Assembly: GCA_016788295.1 (NCBI GenBank)
Contig: JAEUSY010000051.1
Span: 62,001 to 126,000, forward strand
Source: Flavobacteriales bacterium
GTDB lineage: Bacteria; Bacteroidota; Bacteroidia; Flavobacteriales_F; PHOS-HE28
Direction: 5' to 3'
DNA length: 64,000 nt
In this document: positions 1-8,144 of the stretch, one piece after another
How the letters are laid out: each line of letters starts with the position of its first letter
How positions within the stretch are numbered: the first letter of the stretch is position 1
Program-made: the position numbers and the translations under genes
Notes under the pieces: generated by a model
The model's database searches: none
Told to the model about the DNA's origin: nothing
The model's input: the letters and a program-made list of their open reading frames with translations, nothing else

Positions 1-609
1 GCCGTCGGCATGGCCTGAATGTTCGAAGTTGAACCCGAAGCGGCCGAAACCGCCGATGTAAGGCCTGATCTCGCCCACACCCGTGAACCAGGAGGCCCGG
101 CCATAAATGTTCTGCACGTCATGGATCGCCGGATCGTAGCGCTCCGTTACGATGTTCTGGTAAGGGATGGCATCCGGTTTTCCGATCTGCAGATAGACCG
201 GCTTGGCCAGTCCGAGGGAAGGACCAATGCCCCACACATAATTCACTTCGACCCCGGACCGACGGATCTTGTCGGTGATCAGGTGCTTGCCACCAATGGT
301 TGGCCGCAGAATGGTGAGCGCATTCAGTTTACCGTAGAAATAGCCCCGCGAATTATCGTAGTACGGATTGAAGCTCTTCACCTCCTTGGGGTGCTTCATA
401 CCCACCATTTCAAAGCCGTAAAGGCGCACCACTTTGGCCGTTCGGTGAATGCCCCGGTACACCTGCACCCCCCATCCATCCCCATGGATAATGAGCCCTC
501 CGGACCATTGGCTCCGATAGAGGACCCTCGTTTCATCATAAATGGTCTGCTGCCCCTTCGCGTGGAAGGCAAGCACCATCAGGGCAACAAGGGGAAAATT
601 CCAACGCAT
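1..609 (-). CDS. Secreted Bacteroidota protein of unknown function (C-terminus cut by window edge)
   Basis: An open frame of 203 codons reads leftward from ATG at 607-609 with no stop before the window edge, so the C-terminus is missing. It opens with a typical signal peptide (residues 1-19, MRWNFPLVALMVLAFHAKG, then QQ). The rest is rich in Tyr, Gly and aromatic beta-strand-like segments (IHGDGWGVQVYRG, YFYGKLNALTILRP), which suggests an exported or outer-membrane beta protein. It resembles conserved uncharacterised Bacteroidota proteins, but I cannot assign a function. A -7 box lies 16 nt upstream of the ATG. It is divergent from the OsmC-like gene. Confidence 0.75.
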   Translation of the reverse strand, partial: MRWNFPLVALMVLAFHAKGQQTIYDETRVLYRSQWSGGLIIHGDGWGVQVYRGIHRTAKVVRLYGFEMVGMKHPKEVKSFNPYYDNSRGYFYGKLNALTILRPTIGGKHLITDKIRRSGVEVNYVWGIGPSLGLAKPVYLQIGKPDAIPYQNIVTERYDPAIHDVQNIYGRASWFTGVGEIRPYIGGFGRFGFNFEHSGHADG

Positions 610-624
610 GGTCAGAGCGACACA

Positions 625-632
625 CAAAGCTA
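625..632 (-). promoter_or_regulatory. -7 promoter box for the secreted protein gene
   Basis: The minus strand reads TAGCTTTG, a full match to the Bacteroidota primary-sigma -7 consensus TAnnTTTG, 16 nt before the ATG at 609. No clear -33 TTG is seen at the usual spacing. Confidence 0.45.
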
Positions 633-676
633 CGGTATGCCAACGTTACCTTGCCGCGATCAGTACACCCACGACC

Positions 677-1081
677 ATGGATACGGCACATGTGACCCAA
701 CTGGAGGACCTACGCACCGAATGCCTGCACGTGCGCAGCGGCGAGCGATTTCCAACGGATGCCCCGGTGGATAACCAAGGAAAAGGGGCCGCCTTTTCGC
801 CCACCGACCTGCTGGCTACCTCTTTGGCGGCCTGTATGATCACAACAATGGACATCGTTTCCCGCGCCAAAGGCTTTGTGCTTGCTGGGACCGAGGCCCG
901 TGTGGTGAAACACATGGCATCGGACCCGCGGCGTGTACACCGCGTGGAGGTGCATCTGACCATGGATGCCGCATTGACAGCTGAACAGCGCGAACTAATG
1001 GAGGCCACGGCCCACGGCTGTCCCGTGGCCCGAAGTGTATCGCCGGACCTTATTCAGGAAGTGACCTTCACCTACCGTTGA
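677..1081 (+). CDS. OsmC/Ohr-family protein
   Basis: 134 residues from the ATG at 677, the first start after the divergent promoter region. The fold signature is an N-terminal strand region followed by FSPTDLLATSLAACMITTMD, with the first conserved Cys, and a second conserved site GCPVARSV near residue 111. The two Cys positions match the peroxidatic and resolving thiols of OsmC/Ohr proteins, which reduce organic hydroperoxides. The family also includes redox proteins of unknown substrate, so the exact reaction is inferred. It stands alone, convergent with the small lipoprotein gene. Confidence 0.85.
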   Translation: MDTAHVTQLEDLRTECLHVRSGERFPTDAPVDNQGKGAAFSPTDLLATSLAACMITTMDIVSRAKGFVLAGTEARVVKHMASDPRRVHRVEVHLTMDAALTAEQRELMEATAHGCPVARSVSPDLIQEVTFTYR

Positions 1082-1110
1082 CCAGGCTACACGATCGTTA
1101 ACAAACAGGC

Positions 1111-1136
1111 AAGCCCGAGCCGTCAGGCCCGGGCTT
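1111..1136. terminator. Bidirectional hairpin between convergent genes
   Basis: An 11-bp stem with one mismatch (AAGCCCGAGCC / GGCCCGGGCTT) closes a GTCA loop, 30 nt after the OsmC stop and 34 nt from the stop of the convergent lipoprotein gene. T-tracts are short on both sides, so it may work weakly in both directions. Confidence 0.5.
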
Positions 1137-1169
1137 TCAGGAAACAATGGATGACGTGAACGGCCCGGT

Positions 1170-1298
1170 TCAGGCGCGATGCTCGGCAGGCACCTTGGTG
1201 ACCTTGCCGTATGCAGGGCAGGAATGGGAACTACCGCAGGAACTGAGCAACACACTCGTGGTCACCACTGCAGCAAGAATCAGGAGCACCTTTTTCAT
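1170..1298 (-). CDS. Small lipoprotein (42 aa)
   Basis: A short frame from ATG at 1296-1298 to TGA encodes 42 residues: MKK, a hydrophobic helix, the lipobox LLSSC with Cys21, then a short polar tail with a second Cys (SCPAYGKVTK). Seen: a complete lipoprotein signal, a stop just before a hairpin, and a perfect TAACTTTG -7 box 49 nt upstream. Such tiny lipoproteins are common in Bacteroidota and mostly have no known role. I do not recognise this one. Confidence 0.7.
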   Translation of the reverse strand: MKKVLLILAAVVTTSVLLSSCGSSHSCPAYGKVTKVPAEHRA

Positions 1299-1346
1299 CG
1301 TTCGTTCTTTTGTGTTCCGGGGCGGTCTATCGTCGAGGACACTCCC

Positions 1347-1354
1347 CAAAGTTA
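1347..1354 (-). promoter_or_regulatory. -7 promoter box for the small lipoprotein
   Basis: The minus strand reads TAACTTTG, matching TAnnTTTG exactly. No TTG is found 17 nt upstream, so the -33 half is weak or absent. Confidence 0.4.
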
Positions 1355-1418
1355 GCCCCTGTAACGGACGGCCCCGGAAAAAGTTTCAACAACCTGCGAA
1401 GAGCACCTGTGAATTGAA

Positions 1419-2123
1419 ATGAGCGACGATGCCCTACATACCAACGAACGTCGGCTACCGGATATTGGTGAGGGCTGGTATGAACCCTTGGAGGAGGCAT
1501 TCCGCTCACCATTGAACGCCCAATTGCGGGACTACCTGCTGCGCGAAAAGGCACAATTCCCGGTATACCCCAGGAACAGCGACATCTTCAATGCGTTCAA
1601 GCTGACCCCCTTTGGGTCGGTGAAGGTGGTGATCCTGGGCCAGGACCCCTACCACGGCCCAGGGCAGGCCCATGGCCTTTGTTTCTCCGTTCCGGACGGA
1701 GTACCGCCACCCCCTTCACTACAGAACATGTTCACGGAGCTGGAGCACGACCTGGGGGTGGCCCGTCCCACCAGTGGGAATCTAAGCCCGTGGGCGCGTC
1801 AAGGCGTATTACTGTTGAACGCCACACTGACCGTGAGGGCGAACGAGGCCGGCTCACACCAGGGCCGAGGCTGGGAGCCGTTCACCGATCTGGCCATCCG
1901 AAGGCTATCAGAACAGCGATCGGGCCTGGTCTTCCTGCTCTGGGGCCGCCATGCCCAGAACAAGGAGCCGCTGATCGACACGGGTAGGCACCACGTCCTG
2001 AAGGCCCCACACCCCTCCCCTCTTTCGGCCTACCGCGGCTTCATTGGCTGCGGTCATTTCAGGCGAACGAACGAATTGCTGGTGCAGCAGGGCTTGGAGC
2101 CGATCAACTGGGCGCTTCCATGA
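1419..2123 (+). CDS. ung: Uracil-DNA glycosylase, family 1
   Basis: 234 residues, normal for the family. It removes uracil from DNA, starting base-excision repair of deaminated cytosine or misincorporated dUMP. The water-activating loop GQDPYHG at residues 74-80 carries catalytic Asp76, followed by AHGLCFSV. The leucine-loop motif [11 protein letters not shown] (His198) is intact, so the enzyme should be active. The stop overlaps the start of the next gene by 4 bp (ATGA), so the two are probably translationally coupled. Confidence 0.97.
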   Translation: MSDDALHTNERRLPDIGEGWYEPLEEAFRSPLNAQLRDYLLREKAQFPVYPRNSDIFNAFKLTPFGSVKVVILGQDPYHGPGQAHGLCFSVPDGVPPPPSLQNMFTELEHDLGVARPTSGNLSPWARQGVLLLNATLTVRANEAGSHQGRGWEPFTDLAIRRLSEQRSGLVFLLWGRHAQNKEPLIDTGRHHVLKAPHPSPLSAYRGFIGCGHFRRTNELLVQQGLEPINWALP

Positions 2124-3838
2124 AGGGAACTGCGCGCATCAGGACCATGCTGGCGTTCGCGCTGATAATGCTAGCAGCAAGGGCCGTAGCACAGCGGCAC
2201 AACGTTGTCTTTTTGGCGGACACGGCCCTTCCGGCAAAGTGGATTCGGCCTGTGCAGGTCGGATCAGCGCGGGATGCGCAGAAAGAGGCGCGAAAACTGC
2301 TGAACCTTCTGTACAGCAACGGCTACCTCGAAGCCTCCGTCGATAGCTGCAGAACGGATAGCACGACCACCACCTGCCCCTTGCATGTGGGCCAACGGTA
2401 TCAATGGGCCTTGCTATCGGGCAGTGGCGTGGCGCCAGAGATCGCGAGCGAGGCCCGTTTCCGGGAGAAGCTCTACGCTGGCAGGCCGATCAGTCCGGCA
2501 CAGGTGACGCGCCTGCTGGAAGACCTGGTGGTACGCTGTGAGAACAACGGACACCCCTTCGCGAAGGCATGGCTCGCAGACCTGCGCCAGGATACCCATG
2601 GCGTGTATGCCACAGTGAAGCTCGACATGGGTCGCGCCGTGACGATCGACAGCGTGGTGATAAAGGGTACCGCCCGGACCAACATGCGCTACCTGCAGGC
2701 CCACTTCGGCATCAGGCCCGGAGACCCGTACAACGAATCCCTGATCGTCGCGCTGGAACGCCGCATCCGAGAACTTCCCTTTGTGACGCAAAAACAAAGG
2801 CCGTACGTGCAGTTCGGCCAGGACCAGACCAAGCTCTACCTCTTCCTCGATGCCAAGAAGGCCAGTTCCATCAATGGCATACTCGGTGTGCAGCCGGACC
2901 CGAACACGGGCAAGGTTACCATAACGGGCGACCTGGACCTACGCTTACGAAATGCACTGAAACGAGGCGAGGCCATCAACCTCAACTGGCGGAAGCTCCA
3001 GGACCAGACCCAGGACCTACGCTTGGGATTCGCGGTCCCGAACCTGTTCAGTTCGCCCTTCGGCATCGACCTTTCGCTGAAGTTGTTCCGGCGCGACACC
3101 ACCTTCCTCGAAGTGGCCGCAAAGGCCGGTCTTGATTATCTGATGAGCAGGGGGGACAAGCTGAGCCTGTTCGTGAACAACCGATCATCGAACCGCTTGG
3201 GCAACCTCACCACAGCACCGCCAGGCCTGGCCGATGTGGACCTATTGAGCTATGGCCTGGGACTGACCCGTGAGCGGTACGACTACCGGTTCAACCCGAG
3301 GAGCGGACACTACCTTACCATGGAAGGATCGGCAGGGCGTAAGCGAACCTCCACCGCCCTAGTGACCCAACCGGAACAAGCACCAACCATAGCCACCGTG
3401 CAATACGAGATCGATGGGCAGGCCGTGCTGCACGTGCCCATCAAGCGCCGGAGCACCATACGACTGGCCGCACAAGGTGGATGGATGGTGAACGACAACC
3501 TCTATCGCAACGAGCTGTACCGTGTTGGTGGCCTCAAGACCCTTCGCGGCGTGGACGAGGCTTCGATCTATTGCAGCGCCTATGCGGTGGGCACGGTGGA
3601 ATACCGGTTCATCTACGAGGAGAACGCGAACTTCTTCCTGTTCGTGGACCAAGGCTGGTGGGAGGATGCCTCGCAGGCAACGCTGGTCACTGATGCCCCG
3701 CTGGGCTTTGGCGCAGGCACCACCTTCGAGACCAAGGCCGGTCTGTTCAGCCTTACCTATGCCCTCGGCAGGCAATTCGACAACCCGGTGCTGCTGCGCG
3801 GCGGAAAGATCCACTTCGGTTTCACCAGCCTCTTCTGA
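2120..3838 (+). CDS. Omp85/BamA-TamA-like outer-membrane protein
   Basis: 572 residues: a signal peptide (about 1-24, ending AVAQ), then about 160 residues of soluble N-terminal region with POTRA-like segments ([18 protein letters not shown]), then a C-terminal barrel of amphipathic strands ending in Phe (HFGFTSLF). [11 protein letters not shown] near residue 470 corresponds to the conserved RG motif of the Omp85 barrel lid. It is shorter than BamA, so it is more likely a TamA-like or other surface-antigen-domain protein than the essential BamA. Role in membrane protein or lipid export is inferred from the fold. It overlaps ung by 4 bp. Confidence 0.8.
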   Translation: MKGTARIRTMLAFALIMLAARAVAQRHNVVFLADTALPAKWIRPVQVGSARDAQKEARKLLNLLYSNGYLEASVDSCRTDSTTTTCPLHVGQRYQWALLSGSGVAPEIASEARFREKLYAGRPISPAQVTRLLEDLVVRCENNGHPFAKAWLADLRQDTHGVYATVKLDMGRAVTIDSVVIKGTARTNMRYLQAHFGIRPGDPYNESLIVALERRIRELPFVTQKQRPYVQFGQDQTKLYLFLDAKKASSINGILGVQPDPNTGKVTITGDLDLRLRNALKRGEAINLNWRKLQDQTQDLRLGFAVPNLFSSPFGIDLSLKLFRRDTTFLEVAAKAGLDYLMSRGDKLSLFVNNRSSNRLGNLTTAPPGLADVDLLSYGLGLTRERYDYRFNPRSGHYLTMEGSAGRKRTSTALVTQPEQAPTIATVQYEIDGQAVLHVPIKRRSTIRLAAQGGWMVNDNLYRNELYRVGGLKTLRGVDEASIYCSAYAVGTVEYRFIYEENANFFLFVDQGWWEDASQATLVTDAPLGFGAGTTFETKAGLFSLTYALGRQFDNPVLLRGGKIHFGFTSLF

Positions 3839-3956
3839 TGGCTGTGCCTGACAAAGGCCCGCATTGTGCGTGCAGCCTTCAGGACCAACGATCAATGGTC
3901 GATCATTCGGACCAGTGGCCAACATCCTTGGCCGAAATGCGTTCATAGCTTTCGAC

Positions 3957-4577
3957 ATGCTAACGGTGCTGCTGATAACGGCGATCTGGTGTGCCACGGC
4001 AATACCCTCGTCCATCGCCACGGCAAAACCATCCGGCCAAGGGCTCATCGACCTGTTACTGGACTATATGGAGGCCCGCTATCCGCTCTACGACCGCACT
4101 GCGGACCTGCTTTACGTCTCCATACACCGCCAGACCATGTACCATGTGCGCGAAAAAAAACTGGTGCATACCTACACAGTGGCTACGGCAACCAAAGGCC
4201 CTGGCTGCGAGCGGGACAGCTATTGCACCCCAACGGGACTGCACCGCATTTGCAGCAAGCACGGTGATGATGTGCCCGAACTGGGTATCCTGCGCGACCG
4301 AGAATTCGCTGGCCACCTTGCCGACCCCGACTTCGCTGGCGTTGACAAGGACTGGATCACCTCGCGGATACTTTGGCTCGAAGGCTTGGAACAAGGCGTG
4401 AACCTGGGCGGCGATGTGGACAGTCGGGACCGCATGATCTACATCCATGGGACCGCCAATGAAAGATCGCTGGGCACACCAAGCTCCATGGGGTGCATCC
4501 GCATGCGCAACAACGACATCATCGCCTTGTATGACCTGGTACCTGTTGGCACCCTTGTGGTTATCCTTGATAATTGA
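3957..4577 (+). CDS. L,D-transpeptidase (YkuD-type) family protein
   Basis: 206 residues from the ATG at 3957, chosen because it gives a clean signal or membrane segment (MLTVLLITAIWCATAIPSSI); an upstream in-frame ATG at 3864 would put 31 residues before it. The catalytic motif is present: IHGT with His164 and SSMGCIRM with Cys180 and Arg182. The family cross-links peptidoglycan stem peptides in the periplasm or attaches proteins to them, with Cys as nucleophile. It sits 118 bp after the Omp85-like gene and directly before rmuC. The precise wall reaction is not deducible. Confidence 0.85.
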   Translation: MLTVLLITAIWCATAIPSSIATAKPSGQGLIDLLLDYMEARYPLYDRTADLLYVSIHRQTMYHVREKKLVHTYTVATATKGPGCERDSYCTPTGLHRICSKHGDDVPELGILRDREFAGHLADPDFAGVDKDWITSRILWLEGLEQGVNLGGDVDSRDRMIYIHGTANERSLGTPSSMGCIRMRNNDIIALYDLVPVGTLVVILDN

Positions 4578-4609
4578 AGGGCACGCCCAGCGTTAACTTC
4601 GTGCGGTAC

Positions 4610-5935
4610 ATGGACATCCTTTCTATTCTCATTGGACTTGCACTCGGCATTGTGTTGGGCGCCTTCGCGCATGCCATGTGGTCGCGCAACAAAGAGACCG
4701 GCCTAGTGAACATGCTCCGTGAACAGCAGGCACGCGAAAAGGCCGACCTGGAACGGCGCATTGCCGAGGCGGCGAACGCCATGGAGGAGCGCACAGGTCG
4801 CATCGTTCAACTGAACAGCGAACTGGCCACCGAGCAGGAGCGCGGGCGCGCCTTGGCAACACGACTACAGGAACAAAAAGCGGAGATCGAGCAGTTGCAG
4901 GCGCGGATGACCACGGAGTTCGAGAACATCGCCAACAGGCTGCTCACCCAACGCGGCCGGGAGCTGAACGAGCAGCAACAGGAAAAGCTGGGCACCATCT
5001 TGAAGCCCCTGCAGGAGCGCATCACCGAGTTCCAACGCCAGGTACAGGAGGCTTACCAGACCGAAGGGAAGGAACGGCACCACCTGAAGATCGAGATCGG
5101 CAAGTTGGTGGAGCAGAACCAGCGGCTGAGCCAGGAGGCGAACGACCTGACCAAGGCCTTGAAAGGTGACACCCAGGCACAGGGTGCGTGGGGGGAGATG
5201 ATCCTGGAGAAATTGCTGGACAGCTCGGGCCTGATCAAGGGGCAGGAATACAGCATGCAGGAAAGCACCACACAGGCCGATGGAACGCGATTGCGCCCGG
5301 ATGCCGTGATCTTACTGCCTGACGACAAGCACCTGATCATTGACAGCAAGGTCTCACTGGTGAACTATGAGCGCTTCACGGCCGCCTCGGACCAGGTTGA
5401 GAAAGAGCGCGCTCTTAAGCTCCACGTGGAAAGCCTGCGGGCACATGCCAAGGGCCTTTCCGAAAAGGACTACACCAAGATCTACGGTGTGCGCAGCGTT
5501 GATTTCGTGTTGATGTTCGTGCCCATCGAACCGGCCTTCCTGCTTGCACTGAAGGAGCGTCCGGAGATCTTCCAGGAGGCGTATGACAGGCAGGTGGTGA
5601 TGGTAACGCATAGCACGCTCATGGCCACGCTCCGCACCATTCACGGTATCTGGAAGCACGAACGCATTGCCAAGAACCACTTGGCCATCGCGGAACGCGC
5701 CGGTGCGTTGTATGAGAAATTCGTGGGTTTCACCGAGGACCTGGGCCGGATCGGCAAGCATGTGAACGATGCCAAGGACAGCTACGAGAAAGCCCTTGGC
5801 AAACTGAGCGAAGGCCCGGGCAATCTGGTGCGGCAGGTGGAGATGCTGAAGGAATTGGGCGCCAAGACCAACAAGGGCCTGCACGACAAGTTGCTTCAAC
5901 GCGCCTTCGAAGGCGAAGATGCCAGCACAACATGA
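4610..5935 (+). CDS. rmuC: RmuC-family protein
   Basis: 441 residues from ATG 4610: an N-terminal membrane helix (MDILSILIGLALGIVLGAF), a long charged coiled coil (about 30-190), then the RmuC domain (QGAWGEMILEKLLDSSGL, DAVILLPDDKHLIIDSK, VDFVLMFVPIEPAF). In E. coli RmuC loss raises inversion frequency, and the domain resembles restriction-type nucleases (conserved D...DSK). Here Asp and Lys of that core are present. An upstream TTG at 4574 overlaps the preceding stop and is a possible alternative start. Membrane-anchored DNA-processing role is family knowledge, not shown here. It overlaps the next gene by 4 bp. Confidence 0.9.
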   Translation: MDILSILIGLALGIVLGAFAHAMWSRNKETGLVNMLREQQAREKADLERRIAEAANAMEERTGRIVQLNSELATEQERGRALATRLQEQKAEIEQLQARMTTEFENIANRLLTQRGRELNEQQQEKLGTILKPLQERITEFQRQVQEAYQTEGKERHHLKIEIGKLVEQNQRLSQEANDLTKALKGDTQAQGAWGEMILEKLLDSSGLIKGQEYSMQESTTQADGTRLRPDAVILLPDDKHLIIDSKVSLVNYERFTAASDQVEKERALKLHVESLRAHAKGLSEKDYTKIYGVRSVDFVLMFVPIEPAFLLALKERPEIFQEAYDRQVVMVTHSTLMATLRTIHGIWKHERIAKNHLAIAERAGALYEKFVGFTEDLGRIGKHVNDAKDSYEKALGKLSEGPGNLVRQVEMLKELGAKTNKGLHDKLLQRAFEGEDASTT

Positions 5936-7209
5936 TGAGGCACCGTCAACACCTCTTCATCCTTGCAGCACTGCTTGTGCTCCTTTCCGCATGTGGGTCC
6001 TCCACCAGCGTGACGCGTGACAACGTGGCCTACATGTATGGCAAGGGTGCGGATCAACTGCGGTTGGAAGCACGGATCTATCACCATGCACCCGAACGCT
6101 CAACGCTCTATTACAAACTACCCACGCGCGACCTGCTGTACAAGAGCGACGGCGGCGGCGGGCCATACAAAGCAGTACTACGCATCACCTACGAAGCCTT
6201 CCCCGAGTGGGGTTCTAAGGTCCTGCTGGACAGTGCCAGCACATTGGTGCACGACAAGAGTGATGACCCTGGCATTGAAAAGGAACTGATCGGCAGCATC
6301 GATCTGCGCAGGAACGAGCATAAGTCCTTCGTGCTACGCGTGACGGCGCGTGACCTGAACCGCGAGACACAGGCCACCACCTTCATCCGCGTTGACAGGC
6401 GAGAAACAGCGATCCGGCAATACTTCATGCCCGTGGACCCGCGCAACGGCCTCCCCTATTTCACCGACCATTTCAGGCCAGGAACTACCGTGAAAGTGCG
6501 CTGTGATGCGTTCGCCAACGCCACCCTGCAGGTGGTCCATGTACCTGCTGAATCTACACTGCCGGCCCCTGTGTTCAGTAATTCCACGAAGAAGACCGAA
6601 CGCGCTCCGGACACTTCATTCGTGCAGAACGTGGATGCCGACGGCACCTTCCTGCTGAGCGACCTGAAGACAGGTGCACTTCGGTTCCAATTGGACTCCG
6701 TTGATGCGCGGGGTTATTCACTGTTCACGTTCGCCGACTGCTATCCATACGCCGCATCACCGCAGGACATGCTGAAGCCGTTGCGCTATATCACCAGCAT
6801 GCAGGAATATGAACGGATCACCAAGCAGGATGACCTGCGTAAGGCGATCGAGAAGTTCTGGATGGACTGCACCGGTGATCGTGAAAAAGCCCGAGATGCC
6901 ATTCGCACCTATTACGGCCGCGTGGAAAGCGCCAACAGACACTTCACCTCCTCGGTGGAAGGATGGCGCACCGACAGGGGCCTTGTGCTGATCATCTTCG
7001 GCACGCCCACCTCCATACACAAGGCCGAGAACGGAGAGACCTGGGTGTATGGGGAAGAGAACAACCTGATGAGCTCTTCCTTCACCTTCGTGAAACGGAC
7101 GGACCAGTTGAGCGACAACGACCTGGTCCTTGAGCGCGACCCCTTGTTGAAAGGAGCTTGGTACCGCAACGTGGAAAGTTGGCGCAATGGGAGAGTCTAC
7201 TCGAACTGA
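5932..7209 (+). CDS. GWxTD domain-containing lipoprotein
   Basis: 425 residues with a lipoprotein signal ending LLSAC (Cys21), followed by a long beta-rich region and, near residue 340, the hallmark EGWRTDRGLVLIIFGTP of the GWxTD domain, found mainly in Bacteroidota and related phyla. The domain's biochemical function is unknown. Two ATG codons in a row start the gene, the first overlapping the rmuC stop by 4 bp. Location in the periplasm or on the outer membrane is inferred from the lipobox. Confidence 0.85.
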   Translation: MMRHRQHLFILAALLVLLSACGSSTSVTRDNVAYMYGKGADQLRLEARIYHHAPERSTLYYKLPTRDLLYKSDGGGGPYKAVLRITYEAFPEWGSKVLLDSASTLVHDKSDDPGIEKELIGSIDLRRNEHKSFVLRVTARDLNRETQATTFIRVDRRETAIRQYFMPVDPRNGLPYFTDHFRPGTTVKVRCDAFANATLQVVHVPAESTLPAPVFSNSTKKTERAPDTSFVQNVDADGTFLLSDLKTGALRFQLDSVDARGYSLFTFADCYPYAASPQDMLKPLRYITSMQEYERITKQDDLRKAIEKFWMDCTGDREKARDAIRTYYGRVESANRHFTSSVEGWRTDRGLVLIIFGTPTSIHKAENGETWVYGEENNLMSSSFTFVKRTDQLSDNDLVLERDPLLKGAWYRNVESWRNGRVYSN

Positions 7210-7238
7210 CCCCCTCAGAAAATTCACAGGCGCGTTCC

Positions 7239-7266
7239 TTCATCGCTCGCAAAGGCCCCACCTTTG
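7239..7266 (+). promoter_or_regulatory. Candidate promoter for rlmB
   Basis: TTC at 7239-7241, 17 nt, then CACCTTTG at 7259-7266, 29 nt before the rlmB ATG. The same TTC-N17-CACCTTTG arrangement precedes the M1 peptidase gene, supporting a real promoter although it departs from TAnnTTTG at one base. Confidence 0.4.
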
Positions 7267-7295
7267 AGGCCGACCGGAACACCAGCATAACGAAC

Positions 7296-8042
7296 ATGGC
7301 GGACAAGGACCTGATCTGTGGCGTATGGCCTGTTATTGAAGCCCTGCGCGCGGGCAAGAACGTTGAGCGCTTGTTGGTGCGCCGTGATGCCGGAGGGGAA
7401 GGGATCCGCGAGATCAGGCAGCTGGCCGTGGAGCGTGGTGTGCCCTGGCAGCCAGTGCCCTCCGAAAAGCTGGATCGCCTGACACGCGCCGAGCACCAAG
7501 GCGTGGTGGCCTTTCTGAGCCAGGTGGATGAACAGGACCTGGACGAAGTGATCACCATGGCCTATGAACGGGGCCTTACCCCGCTTATCATGGCCCTTGA
7601 TGGCGTTACCGATGTGCGTAACATGGGCGCCATTGCCCGTAGCGCCGAGTGTTTCGGTGCACATGCTTTGCTGGTGCCCAAGACCGGTACGGCCCGCCTT
7701 GGACCCGATGCGGTCAAGAGCTCGGCGGGTGCTCTGCTCCGCAATCCGGTCTGCAGGGTGACCCGCTTGACCGATGGCCTGAACAGGGCACGGGAACATG
7801 GCGCTCGCATCATTGCATGCACCGAGAAAGCGACGACCACCTTGGACCAGGCCGACCTCTCCGGTCCGCTGGTGGTTGTGATGGGCGCCGAGGACGAAGG
7901 CATTTCTGACGCTGTTCTGCGCATGGCTGATGAACTGGTGCGGATACCCATGGCTGGGAATATCGGATCACTGAACGTGAGCGTGGCCGCCGGTATAGCA
8001 CTGCACGCGGTCCTCCTGCAGCGGAAAGCCCGCGAAGCCTAG
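7296..8042 (+). CDS. rlmB: 23S rRNA (guanosine-2'-O)-methyltransferase RlmB / TrmH-family SPOUT enzyme
   Basis: 248 residues from ATG 7296, where the family N-terminus begins (DLICGVWPVIEALRAGK). The N-terminal substrate-binding domain (about 1-80) precedes a SPOUT knot with the three signatures NMGAIARSAE, GAEDEGIS and SLNVSVAAGIALH. These bind S-adenosylmethionine and position a ribose 2'-OH. RlmB methylates G2251 of E. coli 23S rRNA; the length and GVWPVIEAL start fit RlmB better than other TrmH relatives. A weak CCGG/GGTCCGG hairpin follows the stop at 8050-8068. Confidence 0.9.
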   Translation: MADKDLICGVWPVIEALRAGKNVERLLVRRDAGGEGIREIRQLAVERGVPWQPVPSEKLDRLTRAEHQGVVAFLSQVDEQDLDEVITMAYERGLTPLIMALDGVTDVRNMGAIARSAECFGAHALLVPKTGTARLGPDAVKSSAGALLRNPVCRVTRLTDGLNRAREHGARIIACTEKATTTLDQADLSGPLVVVMGAEDEGISDAVLRMADELVRIPMAGNIGSLNVSVAAGIALHAVLLQRKAREA

Positions 8043-8144
8043 CGCAAGACCGGAACCTTTTGGTCCGGATGCCAGTAAAACGGTCCACCTGAACGTGGCC
8101 CTGCAGTTCCGCATGGTGCATGTTCATGGAATAGACCGTATCGC

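Noticed and set aside
19-774. 251-codon plus-strand frame at the left end
   Set aside because: It is antisense to a frame with a signal peptide and a good -7 box and overlaps the OsmC start; its amino-acid composition is His/Pro-rich and typical of a shadow frame.
4574-4609. TTG start for rmuC overlapping the L,D-transpeptidase stop
   Set aside because: ATG at 4610 begins directly before the membrane anchor; the extra 12 residues have no family support, though coupling cannot be excluded.
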